37,241 nucleotides of DNA from Yoonia sp. GPGPB17. Lineage in GTDB: Bacteria; Pseudomonadota; Alphaproteobacteria; Rhodobacterales; Rhodobacteraceae. Both the position numbers and the translations under genes were made by a program. The stretch's first letter is position 1; the number at the start of each line of letters is the position of its first letter. Location: the NCBI RefSeq assembly GCF_037892195.1, contig NZ_JATACI010000004.1, positions 1 through 37,241 of the forward strand. Direction: 5' to 3'. The notes below the pieces were generated by a model, which did no database searches, was not told the origin of the DNA, and worked only from the letters and a program-made list of their open reading frames with translations. Below, in pieces: positions 1 through 7,567 of this stretch.

Positions 1-2
1 CC

Positions 3-1088
3 CTCTTCAGTGATCGGGACGAACAGACTTACGCGGTTTTCGCGGAATACGCCATGCTGGCAGGCCGCCTGACACATCGCCTTGCCTATGAGAATACCGA
101 GAACGAGCAAAGCTTTGGCGACGATCCTGCCACGGAAACGACGACAGAGGCTGTGAAATACCGCCTGAGCTACGGACTGGACGGTGCGGTCGCGCAGGCG
201 GATCAACTGATCAACTTGCTCGTTGAGAATGAGCGCGACAGCAGTAGTTCCAATCCCTTGTTTGATCGCGAAGCCACGTCCTTTGCGCTGGAATATCGGG
301 CAAGCTTTGCCAATGGGCTCGACCTGCAGGCAGGTGCGCGGTTCGATGACAACGACGTGTTTGAGGATGCGACGACCTGGAATGTTGGCTTGTCCTACAC
401 GCTGGGTGATAGGGGGATACGTCTGCATGCATCGGCGGGCACAGGTGTAGTGAACCCATCTTACTTTGAGCTTTTCGCCGATGATTTTGGTTTCACAGGA
501 AATCCCGATCTGGAACCCGAACAAAACCGCAGCTTTGATATTGGTGTGGAGTTTCCCGTTTTTGCGGGGCGTGGCATGGTTGACGTGACCTATTTCAACG
601 AAACCCTGACCGATGAGATTACATCGATTGAAACAGGCCCCGGTGCGTTCACGTTCGAAAACCAATCCGGCGACAGCGACCGCCAGGGGATTGAGGTTGA
701 GGGCGATGTTCAGGCGACAGATGATTTGGAGTTGCGCCTTGCCTATACGTACATTGACGCGACAAACCCCGATGGCAGCGTTGAAATCCGCAGACCAGAG
801 CATGAGCTGAAACTTGGGGCAACGTTGCAAACATTTGCGGGCCGTGGGTCGGTGTCCACCGATCTGCGCTATGTTGCAGGCAATTTCGACACGCAATTCT
901 GGACTGGTGGCACCACGGAAGAGTTACCTGATTTCACAACTGTCGATGTGGCGGCCCGCTATGATCTGACAGACCGCATCACGTTGACGGGGCGCGTTAC
1001 AAATCTTTTTGATGACGAGGCAGTCGAGGTTTGGGGGTTCGCGTCGCGTGGACGTGCGGCTTATGTTGGCATTGATGCGCGTTTCTAG
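3..1088 (+). CDS. btuB: TonB-dependent B12 receptor BtuB, C-terminal part (runs off the left end)
   Basis: This open frame enters from the left edge and encodes 361 residues of outer-membrane beta-barrel, ending in ...GIDARF with the C-terminal aromatic residue typical of BAM substrates. It has alternating amphipathic strands and the SGTGVVNPSYFELF and NPDLEPEQNRSFDIG motifs characteristic of BtuB-like receptors. It overlaps btuF by 14 bases. Its natural 5' part is most likely the frame at 36496-37241. The frame here (positions 3-5 first codon) differs from a base-exact circular join, which would hit TGA at 11-13. Either bases are missing at the cut or the gene carries a frameshift. Confidence 0.9.
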   Translation, partial: LFSDRDEQTYAVFAEYAMLAGRLTHRLAYENTENEQSFGDDPATETTTEAVKYRLSYGLDGAVAQADQLINLLVENERDSSSSNPLFDREATSFALEYRASFANGLDLQAGARFDDNDVFEDATTWNVGLSYTLGDRGIRLHASAGTGVVNPSYFELFADDFGFTGNPDLEPEQNRSFDIGVEFPVFAGRGMVDVTYFNETLTDEITSIETGPGAFTFENQSGDSDRQGIEVEGDVQATDDLELRLAYTYIDATNPDGSVEIRRPEHELKLGATLQTFAGRGSVSTDLRYVAGNFDTQFWTGGTTEELPDFTTVDVAARYDLTDRITLTGRVTNLFDDEAVEVWGFASRGRAAYVGIDARF

Positions 1089-1911
1089 ACTGGTCGCTCT
1101 GGTACTGGGTATGTTTTGCGGCATACCCGGTATTGCACAGGCTGACGCACCCGCGCGCGTTGTTTCGATGAACCTGTGTACCGACCAGCTCGCCATGATG
1201 ATTGCGGCGCCGGGCCAGTTGGTGTCGGTGTCTTATCTGGCGTTTGACCCGCGCGGCTCTGCCATGGCGGCGGAAGCTACGGATTATCTGCCTAACCGTG
1301 GCCTGGCCGAGGATATCTTTCTCATGCAGCCTGACTTGGTGATCGCGGGCAGTTTTTCGACGCGTGCCACCGTAGAAATGCTGCGCCGCCTTGGTGTGCC
1401 CGTGGCGGTCTTTGAACCGGCTTACGCGCTAGATGACGTGCGTGACCGGATCATGCAAATGGGCGATGTACTGGGGCAAGAAGACCATGCCGCGCGTATG
1501 ATTGCGGATTACGACGCCCAGTTGGACGCTTTGCAGACCGAGGTTTTGGAACATCCACGCGCTGCACTTTACTACGCAAATGGATACACCTCCGGTGATC
1601 GTACGCTGGCTGGGCAAATCCTGACCGCGGCGGGTTTTGCCAATGTCGCGGCTGAGGCGGGATTTGCTGACGGCGGTATCATGCCATTGGAAGTGTTGGC
1701 GATGACGGCGCCTGATGCTGTCATCACGGCCAAACCTTATCCCGGCGCATCACGGTCCGAGGAAATTCTTGATCATCCGGTTGTGCAGTCGCTACGCGCG
1801 GGCCGTGCGACAGGCAGTTTCACGGATCGTGATTGGGTTTGCGGGACACCATTTGTGCTACGCGCCATCGCAGACATGGCGGATTTACGCAAAGCTATGA
1901 CCGCAGAATGA
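1075..1911 (+). CDS. btuF: Periplasmic B12-binding protein BtuF
   Basis: Substrate-binding component of the B12 ABC importer, 278 residues. I chose ATG 1075 because it starts a clean Sec signal peptide (residues 1-23, ending AQA); the frame is open further upstream, but that part only overlaps btuB. The mature protein begins DAPARVVSMNLCTDQLAM, the usual opening of class III (BtuF/FecB/FhuD-type) binding proteins. It continues through PDLVIAGSF and a C-terminal DWVCGTPFVLRAI segment. Its stop codon overlaps the btuC start in an ATGA. It would accept cobalamin from BtuB and deliver it to BtuCD. Siderophore binding is the main alternative, but the riboswitch and cbiZ argue for B12. Confidence 0.88.
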   Translation: MRVSRLVALVLGMFCGIPGIAQADAPARVVSMNLCTDQLAMMIAAPGQLVSVSYLAFDPRGSAMAAEATDYLPNRGLAEDIFLMQPDLVIAGSFSTRATVEMLRRLGVPVAVFEPAYALDDVRDRIMQMGDVLGQEDHAARMIADYDAQLDALQTEVLEHPRAALYYANGYTSGDRTLAGQILTAAGFANVAAEAGFADGGIMPLEVLAMTAPDAVITAKPYPGASRSEEILDHPVVQSLRAGRATGSFTDRDWVCGTPFVLRAIADMADLRKAMTAE

Positions 1912-2891
1912 CCCGGCTTTTCATCATCCTGACGGGCCTTCTGGTGATCCTTTTTCTGGCCGCATTGGTCGTTGGTCCTGCACGGATCGGGCCAATGGAC
2001 AGCCTGCGCGCGCTCATCGCCGGTGACGCCGGTCCCTTGACGCTGGTGATGCGTGAAATCCGTCTGCCGCGTGCGATCTTGGCCGTTGTGATTGGCGGCG
2101 CACTTGGGTTGGCGGGGGCTGCGATGCAAGGATATCTACGCAATCCGCTGGCGGATCCTGGGCTGATCGGCGTGTCAGGATCAGCAGCGCTTGGCGCTGT
2201 TTTATCTATTCAAACAGGCATTGCGGCCAGCATCGCGTTCGCGCTGCCGGTGGCGGCATTGGCGGGCGCGTTGATCGGCGTTTTGTTGGTATTGGTATTA
2301 GCTGGCCCAAAGGGCAGCTCGCTGACATTGATCTTGGCAGGCATCGCGATTTCGGCGCTTGCGGGCGCGTTGACATCGCTGGTGCTGAACCTGTCACCCA
2401 ATCCTTTTGCCGCCAATGAGATCGTATTCTGGATGATGGGATCGCTGGCTGACCGGTCCATGACGCATGTGTGGATCGCGCTGCCTTTCATCCTTGCCGG
2501 GTCAGTTTTGCTGGCCAGTTTGGCGCGTGGACTTGATGCGCTGACCTTGGGCGAAGACGCGGCGGAGGCGATGGGCATCGGCTTGCGCCGCCTGCGGCTG
2601 ACATTGATCTTTGGCACAGCGGCTGTTGTGGGCGCCTCGACAGCGGTGGCGGGGGCTATCGGGTTTGTGGGGCTTGTCGTGCCGCATATCCTGCGCGGTT
2701 TTGTAGGTGCACGACCGGGGCGATTGTTATGGGCATCGATGCTGGGCGGGGCGATTATGCTGCTACTCGCTGATATCGCAGTGCGTGTCGTTCTGCCCGC
2801 GCGCGATCTAAAGCTGGGCGTTCTGACCGCGCTGGTCGGTGCCCCGCTATTCTTGCACCTGATTTACCGGACAAGGCGGGCAGGACTATGA
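1908..2891 (+). CDS. btuC: B12 ABC transporter permease BtuC
   Basis: Inner-membrane permease of the FecCD/BtuC family, 327 residues with about ten hydrophobic helices. Family motifs are RLPRAILAVVIGGALGLAGAAMQG cut short here to its core RLPRAI...GAAMQG, then NPLADPGLIGVSGSAALGAV and, near the C-terminus, GFVGLVVPHILR, which forms the coupling region to the ATPase. ATG 1908 was chosen because it overlaps the btuF stop (ATGA) and begins directly with a membrane helix; an upstream extension to 1833 lies inside btuF. The stop overlaps btuD in another ATGA. Known role: dimeric channel that imports cobalamin captured by BtuF, powered by BtuD. Confidence 0.92.
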   Translation: MTRLFIILTGLLVILFLAALVVGPARIGPMDSLRALIAGDAGPLTLVMREIRLPRAILAVVIGGALGLAGAAMQGYLRNPLADPGLIGVSGSAALGAVLSIQTGIAASIAFALPVAALAGALIGVLLVLVLAGPKGSSLTLILAGIAISALAGALTSLVLNLSPNPFAANEIVFWMMGSLADRSMTHVWIALPFILAGSVLLASLARGLDALTLGEDAAEAMGIGLRRLRLTLIFGTAAVVGASTAVAGAIGFVGLVVPHILRGFVGARPGRLLWASMLGGAIMLLLADIAVRVVLPARDLKLGVLTALVGAPLFLHLIYRTRRAGL

Positions 2892-3646
2892 CACTCCTTC
2901 AGCTTCGTGATCTTGGTGTGACCTTGCGAAAACAGCGCATTCTGTCCAATGTGAATATTGAGGTGGCAGAGGGCGAAGTTATCGGCCTGATCGGCCCCAA
3001 CGGGGCGGGTAAGACAACCCTGATGCGTGCGGTTTTGAGTCTTTTGCCGCATGAGGGGCATTCGTCTATCGCAGCTATGTCCGCGCGCGACCGGGGCCGT
3101 CATGTCGCTTGGATGCCGCAAGCCCGCGAAATTGCATGGCCGGTCAGCGTGGAAACACTTGTCGCATTGGGACGAACGCCGCATTTGGGGGTGGGCCAGC
3201 ACGCCTCTGATGCTGATCTGGCGGCAGTGGATCGGGCGCTTGTTCAGATGGAACTCACCGCATTGCGCAACCGTGACGCCACACGTTTATCCGGTGGCGA
3301 ACAGGGGCGTGCCTTGATCGCGCGTGCCCTCGCCCAGGAAACACCGCTTTTGATGGCGGATGAGCCGATTGCGGGCCTTGATCCCGCCCATCAGATTGCC
3401 ACGATTGGCTGCTTTACAGCCTTGGCGGCCCAAGGAAAATCGGTGATCGTGTCGCTGCATGATCTGGGGTTGGCCGCACGGCATTGTACCCGCCTGATCG
3501 TCGTGCATGATGGGGGGATTGTGGCTGATGGCACAGCAGACGATGTGCTGACCGCTGCGCTGATGCGTACTGTCTTCGGCGTCACTGTCTGGTTTGAACA
3601 AACAGCGCAGGGCCCAGTCTTTCAACCGCTTGAGATTGTCGGATGA
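2888..3646 (+). CDS. btuD: B12 ABC transporter ATPase BtuD
   Basis: ATPase subunit of the B12 importer, 252 residues, a normal length. The Walker A GPNGAGKTT spans residues 36-44, the signature LSGGEQ begins at residue 134, and the Walker B LLMADEP has its acidic pair at D158-E159. The switch histidine is in SLHDLGLA. The gene overlaps btuC and cbiZ by ATGA junctions, so it is probably translationally coupled to both. It resembles FhuC/FecE/BtuD-type ATPases, and the assignment to B12 rests on its operon. Confidence 0.92.
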   Translation: MTLLQLRDLGVTLRKQRILSNVNIEVAEGEVIGLIGPNGAGKTTLMRAVLSLLPHEGHSSIAAMSARDRGRHVAWMPQAREIAWPVSVETLVALGRTPHLGVGQHASDADLAAVDRALVQMELTALRNRDATRLSGGEQGRALIARALAQETPLLMADEPIAGLDPAHQIATIGCFTALAAQGKSVIVSLHDLGLAARHCTRLIVVHDGGIVADGTADDVLTAALMRTVFGVTVWFEQTAQGPVFQPLEIVG

Positions 3647-4311
3647 GCGGCGTCACCGTGAACCGGCCCTGGCTGCGCTTTGATCTTGGCGCAGAGATGC
3701 AAGTCCTCAGCTGGGCCATCAACAAACCGGGCTTTGTGCGGGCAAGCCGCATCATCTGGCGTGAGGTACGCAATGCCGACCTGCCAAAAGACCTGAATGT
3801 ACGGGCCTGGCTGGACAACGAACTGCGCCAGCACGGATCGCTGGATGCTATTGCATTTCTGACATCGCGTAACGTGACGGCCTTCCATGATATCACAACG
3901 CAAGTTTACCAATGCACGGCCCAGTGCGTGGCGACCGTTGGATTATCAAATTCTGAGCGTGTTGGTCATCGAGTACAGCGACCCGCCGGGGCGTGGGGCA
4001 CGATCAACGTGGCAGTGCGCCTCGACCGGGGGCTGACACAGACTGGCCTGATCGAGGCGCTTAGCATTGCCACCCAAGCACGAACAGCTGCGATCATGGA
4101 TGCGGGGCTGGCCCTGCCCGCCGGGAAAGCCACCGGAACAGGCACTGATTGCATCGCTGTCGCCGCCCCCGTTGGACCCGACGACTACGCAGGATTACAC
4201 ACCGATATCGGCGAAGCATTGGGGGCCGCCGTTTATCGCGCGACACTTTTCGGCGCGCGTGACTGGCTGGCTGATCAACCCAACTTGAAGGAAGGAACCA
4301 CCGATGGCTGA
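3643..4311 (+). CDS. cbiZ: Adenosylcobinamide amidohydrolase CbiZ
   Basis: The 222-residue protein has the CbiZ hallmark TGTGTDC (about residues 164-170) followed by IAVAAP. In characterised bacteria and archaea CbiZ cleaves the aminopropanol side chain from adenosylcobinamide, giving adenosylcobyric acid, which enters late B12 synthesis; in Rhodobacter sphaeroides it also remodels pseudocobalamin. Its place directly after btuD fits a salvage step acting on what the importer brings in. The start overlaps the btuD stop (ATGA) and the stop overlaps the next gene by 8 bases. The host would need cobyric-acid-to-B12 genes elsewhere. Confidence 0.9.
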   Translation: MSGVTVNRPWLRFDLGAEMQVLSWAINKPGFVRASRIIWREVRNADLPKDLNVRAWLDNELRQHGSLDAIAFLTSRNVTAFHDITTQVYQCTAQCVATVGLSNSERVGHRVQRPAGAWGTINVAVRLDRGLTQTGLIEALSIATQARTAAIMDAGLALPAGKATGTGTDCIAVAAPVGPDDYAGLHTDIGEALGAAVYRATLFGARDWLADQPNLKEGTTDG

Positions 4312-5314
4312 CTTGCAAACCGTACTGGAAAAAGGCCTTGCCGATCCGCAGGCAGGTTGGAACATGGGGTCATTCGGGGCTATCGCCGAGTTTCATCATG
4401 TCAAAGATGAGAGACCCGCCGTGCCCAACGACATGACGCAGGTCACAGATCGCGGGGGCGTGCAGATCGCGCGCCTGAATGGGGTACGCCCTGTCGCCTA
4501 CGAAACACTCAGCCCGCGCCCGCATCGATGGAGTCAGGCGGTATCGCTTTGCCTGCCAGCGACCAAGGCCGCGATGCATCGGCGTGACACCCTGACGGAA
4601 CTGGGCTCGGATGACGATGCGCTGCGCCCGCAGGATCGTGGCGCGATCCTGTTCGACATGGGCCTTGCCCAGTTGCAGGTTGATTTCTGTATTCGCACCG
4701 CCGACCCTGCCTTGCTGGAGATTTTGCGTGCACATTCTGGCCAGTCCCTGTTTGCGGCCGGAAACCCAGCCATGCCCGCCATTTTGCAGGCGCATCCGCA
4801 TCGCGTGGCGTTGACACGGATCGGGCGGGTTGAGGTGTATCAGATGATCGGCGGACCGGACACAGGCGGCACCTCGCCCGAAGGGCCCCATACGCATGTC
4901 TTGCCCAAACTTCTGCGCGCAGGCCGCACGCATTCCGCCAATGCACCCATTCCGGATGGCTGGATCCCTTGTGCGGGCTTTCACCCCGAAAACCCTGTAA
5001 TCGGGCGGCTCGGGGAAGAAAAGGCGCTAAACCAAGCAGCGTTTGATGCCTTTCAAGCATTGCTGTCAGATTGGGGGGTAGATGATTACTGCGCGGCGAA
5101 GAATACCGTTTGGGCCGCATTGAAAGCGGGCCAGTTGCCGCAAAGCATATCAGAGCCTGCTACGCGCACAGGCAGGGCGGGTCTGCGCAACGGATTGCGG
5201 CAATGGCGCAGGTTGCATGGCGACAGCAAGCTGCTTGATCAATGGGCGGCGCGGTTCGATGCATCCACCCTTAGCGAAGATGTTGAAGCGGAAAATCCGG
5301 GGCATGAAGGATGA
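4304..5314 (+). CDS. Unnamed B12-operon protein (336 residues)
   Basis: I do not recognise a named function. The protein is soluble, with no signal peptide or membrane helix. Notable features are repeated histidines, a GPHTHVLPKLL segment (about residues 193-203) that could bind metal or a corrin, and GWIPCAGFHPENPV further on. It may belong to a DUF found beside cbiZ or btu genes in Rhodobacterales (possibly DUF6925, from memory and unverified). It starts 8 bases inside cbiZ with a good AAGGAAGGA ribosome site and ends in an ATGA overlap with exbB. That places it tightly inside the B12 operon. A role in cobinamide handling or transporter assembly is a guess from position only. Confidence 0.8.
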   Translation: MADLQTVLEKGLADPQAGWNMGSFGAIAEFHHVKDERPAVPNDMTQVTDRGGVQIARLNGVRPVAYETLSPRPHRWSQAVSLCLPATKAAMHRRDTLTELGSDDDALRPQDRGAILFDMGLAQLQVDFCIRTADPALLEILRAHSGQSLFAAGNPAMPAILQAHPHRVALTRIGRVEVYQMIGGPDTGGTSPEGPHTHVLPKLLRAGRTHSANAPIPDGWIPCAGFHPENPVIGRLGEEKALNQAAFDAFQALLSDWGVDDYCAAKNTVWAALKAGQLPQSISEPATRTGRAGLRNGLRQWRRLHGDSKLLDQWAARFDASTLSEDVEAENPGHEG

Positions 5315-5883
5315 ACATTGATCTTGCAGCCTTGCGCACGTTTCTTGATACAGGTGGGCCTGCGCTTTGGGTGATTGCTGCTTTGTCTGTGATCACACTC
5401 GCCGTGATCCTTTGGAAAATCTGGCAATTCTTCAGGGCAGGTGTCTGGGCATCTCAAGATACGGACAGGCTTTATCGCCGCTTTGCAACCGGTGTCGATG
5501 ATGCGATGCACTTGCCGCAGGACATCGCACGCGAAGAAATCGAGCGTCTGGCACATCGGGAGCTTGGGCAACTACGGTCCGGTTTACGCCCGCTGGACCT
5601 GATCGTGACGATCGCGCCGCTAATCGGCCTGCTAGGCACTGTTCTGGGTATGATCGCAGCATTTCGGATCTTGCAGGAAAGCGGGGGGCAGGCCGATCCG
5701 TCCCTTTTGGCCGGTGGTATCTGGGAGGCGTTACTGACCACTGCCGCAGGCATGAGTGTCGCGATCCCCGCCGCTGTTGCGCTCAGTTGGTTCGAAGGGA
5801 TCGTTGACCACACGCAGGCCAAGCTGGAAGATATGGCAACGCAGACCTTTACCAATGCAGCGAAGGTCAAAATGGTCGCCTGA
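5311..5883 (+). CDS. exbB: TonB-system proton channel subunit ExbB
   Basis: MotA/TolQ/ExbB family inner-membrane protein, 190 residues. Three membrane segments are visible: about residues 15-40, 93-120 (LIGLLGTVLGMI, the family core) and 138-162 (GIWEALLTTAAGMSVAIPAA). ExbB pentamers with ExbD use the proton gradient to drive TonB, which here would energise the BtuB encoded in the same operon. The gene starts in an ATGA overlap with the unnamed gene and shares one base with exbD. It is short compared with E. coli ExbB (244), as is usual for systems with this compact form. Confidence 0.9.
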   Translation: MNIDLAALRTFLDTGGPALWVIAALSVITLAVILWKIWQFFRAGVWASQDTDRLYRRFATGVDDAMHLPQDIAREEIERLAHRELGQLRSGLRPLDLIVTIAPLIGLLGTVLGMIAAFRILQESGGQADPSLLAGGIWEALLTTAAGMSVAIPAAVALSWFEGIVDHTQAKLEDMATQTFTNAAKVKMVA

Positions 5884-6260
5884 TGTTTCGTTTTGGTCAG
5901 ATACGCGTACGGCGGCGCCCCAGCCTGACACCGATGATCGACGTGGTTTTTTTGCTTTTGGTGTTCTTCATGCTGACCGCACAATTTGGCCGGGACACCG
6001 CAGTGCCGCTTTTGGCGGCAGGTGGCAGCGACAGGTATGATGGGCCGCCAAGACTGGTTGAAGTGACACCGATCGGGGTGTCGCTCAATGGATTTGCAAC
6101 ACCACAAGACGACCTGATCGACCAACTTATTGATCTGACGCAAACGCCTGAAGATCTCATCGTGCTGCGGCCCGATGCTGAGACCACGCTGCAGCGGCTG
6201 ATCGATATTGCGGATCTGTTGACGCAGGCGGGTTTCACGCAATTGGCTGTGGTGGAGTAA
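5883..6260 (+). CDS. exbD: ExbD-family protein 1
   Basis: ExbD/TolR family, 125 residues: a short basic cytoplasmic N-terminus, one membrane helix (TPMIDVVFLLLVFFMLTAQF, residues 16-35) and a periplasmic domain. Asp20 inside the helix is the conserved proton-accepting residue of the family, so this copy should be active. It starts one base inside the exbB stop codon. It would work with ExbB and TonB to energise B12 uptake. Confidence 0.9.
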   Translation: MFRFGQIRVRRRPSLTPMIDVVFLLLVFFMLTAQFGRDTAVPLLAAGGSDRYDGPPRLVEVTPIGVSLNGFATPQDDLIDQLIDLTQTPEDLIVLRPDAETTLQRLIDIADLLTQAGFTQLAVVE

Positions 6261-6264
6261 GCAC

Positions 6265-6642
6265 ATGCAGTTCAAACGCCCGACCAAAAAGCAGCCGTCT
6301 GAAGCGATCATTCCCATGATCAATGTCGTTTTTCTGCTGCTTATCTTTTTTCTGATGTCAGCAAGTATTGCGGCCCCACCGCCATTTGAGTTGACCCTGC
6401 CCAAGGCGGCAAACAACGCTGAATTGGGCGCAGAGTTCACGCTATATATCGCGCAGGACGGGGCGATATCGACAGCGGGGCTTTACAACGATGCTGTTTG
6501 GCAAAACTTGGCCGAAACCACCCCGACACATATCGCTATCCGTGCTGATCAAGATGCGTCAGCTGGTGAGGTTGCGGGCATTCTCAGACAGTTATCCACT
6601 TTGGGTGTGGCGCAGATTGACCTTGCTGTCACCGCGAAATGA
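6265..6642 (+). CDS. exbD: ExbD-family protein 2, lacking the conserved Asp
   Basis: A second ExbD/TolR-type protein of 125 residues with the same layout as its neighbour. At the position of the essential membrane aspartate it has Asn20 (PMINVVFLLLIFFLM; codon AAT at 6322-6324). It is separated from the first exbD by 4 bases and overlaps tonB by ATGA. Since ExbD acts as a dimer within the ExbB ring, the pair may form a heterodimer with one proton-conducting and one structural subunit. That is inference. The sequence otherwise looks intact and under selection. Confidence 0.85.
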   Translation: MQFKRPTKKQPSEAIIPMINVVFLLLIFFLMSASIAAPPPFELTLPKAANNAELGAEFTLYIAQDGAISTAGLYNDAVWQNLAETTPTHIAIRADQDASAGEVAGILRQLSTLGVAQIDLAVTAK

Positions 6643-7409
6643 ACCAGGCCGCAACATTCGCCCCATTCCTTGGCATCGCACTGGTGGCGCATATACTGGC
6701 ATGGCAAGTGCTGCCTTCGGGTGGCAGTCAGGCTGCAGGGGACATGGGCGATGGGGCCGTTTCCTTAGTCGCTGTGAATTCGGCTTTGCGAGACGTGATC
6801 GCAGATTGGGATCGCCCGCCTGAGGTTGCTGTTTCTGCACCTGAAATCAACGCACCAGCCCAGCCAAGCGACAGGCCATTGGCGATCCCCATTTCACCAA
6901 ATCCGCGTCCTAATCAACCTGCCATCCCGCTTCAGACGCCGCCTGGTGCTGACGCCTCGCCGGACGTCGAAAAAACGACACCACTGGCACCACCGCTCAC
7001 CTCACCACGCCCTGTGTCGCGCCCAACGCCACCACCTCAAGTCGCAGAACAAGCGGCAGGCGGTGGCAACGCAGCACAGGCAGGGCGTGGAACTTCTGCC
7101 ACGACATCGGCGCAGGCCACTACGACTGATCCAGCACAAATGGCACGCTGGCAGGGTGCAATCCGAAACGCTGTTGAGCGCCGCAAACGATACCCCGCAG
7201 GAACACGCGCGCGCGGCGGCGTGACGCTCCGCATCACAGTGTCAACGAATGGCAGCCTGATCAGTGTCAACATCGCACAAAGTTCAGGCAACGCACTGCT
7301 TGATCGGGCAGGACGCATGGCGGTTGAGCGCGCCGTCCTACCTGCAGCGCCATCAGGGATTGCGGATGGACTATATGACTTTGATTTGTTGATCACGCTT
7401 AGGCCCTAG
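6639..7409 (+). CDS. tonB: TonB-family energy transducer
   Basis: The 256-residue protein has an N-terminal membrane anchor (about residues 5-25), a long proline-rich linker spanning the envelope (about 65-145) and a C-terminal TonB domain starting around residue 165 (RRKRYPAGTRARGGVTLRI, then SSGNALLDRAGRMAVERA). It is the last gene of the operon and overlaps the second exbD by ATGA. It would contact the TonB box of BtuB. A dedicated TonB-ExbBD set carried with its receptor makes the cargo independent of host TonB compatibility. Confidence 0.88.
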   Translation: MNQAATFAPFLGIALVAHILAWQVLPSGGSQAAGDMGDGAVSLVAVNSALRDVIADWDRPPEVAVSAPEINAPAQPSDRPLAIPISPNPRPNQPAIPLQTPPGADASPDVEKTTPLAPPLTSPRPVSRPTPPPQVAEQAAGGGNAAQAGRGTSATTSAQATTTDPAQMARWQGAIRNAVERRKRYPAGTRARGGVTLRITVSTNGSLISVNIAQSSGNALLDRAGRMAVERAVLPAAPSGIADGLYDFDLLITLRP

Positions 7410-7567
7410 ACTGAGATATTAGTCATGGTCCGCCGCGAAAGCTAACGCGTTCAATGGGCAAAAGGATAATCCAAAAACCGGTCATTGGCGGCAAACCCGA
7501 GAATTCCCGTTTAATGCGCAACTTACAAGGTCATCTGTATCGCTGCGGTGGTCAGCTATTTCGTGCT
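7410..7567. other. Cargo/tnpA junction without gene
   Basis: These 158 bases lie between the B12 operon and the 3' end of tnpA. I see no third terminal inverted repeat, no clear terminator hairpin and no gene. In the usual Tn3 layout an inverted repeat would lie close to the tnpA 3' end, so this is probably where the operon was joined to the transposition module. Confidence 0.5.

Noticed and set aside
5472..6440. 322-residue minus-strand frame over exbB/exbD
   Set aside because: It covers three clearly real plus-strand genes and has a low-quality composition; a shadow of GC-rich coding DNA.
7473..7485. AAAAACCGGT similar to the parA-upstream repeats
   Set aside because: One isolated copy in the transposon, without the 18-bp periodicity.
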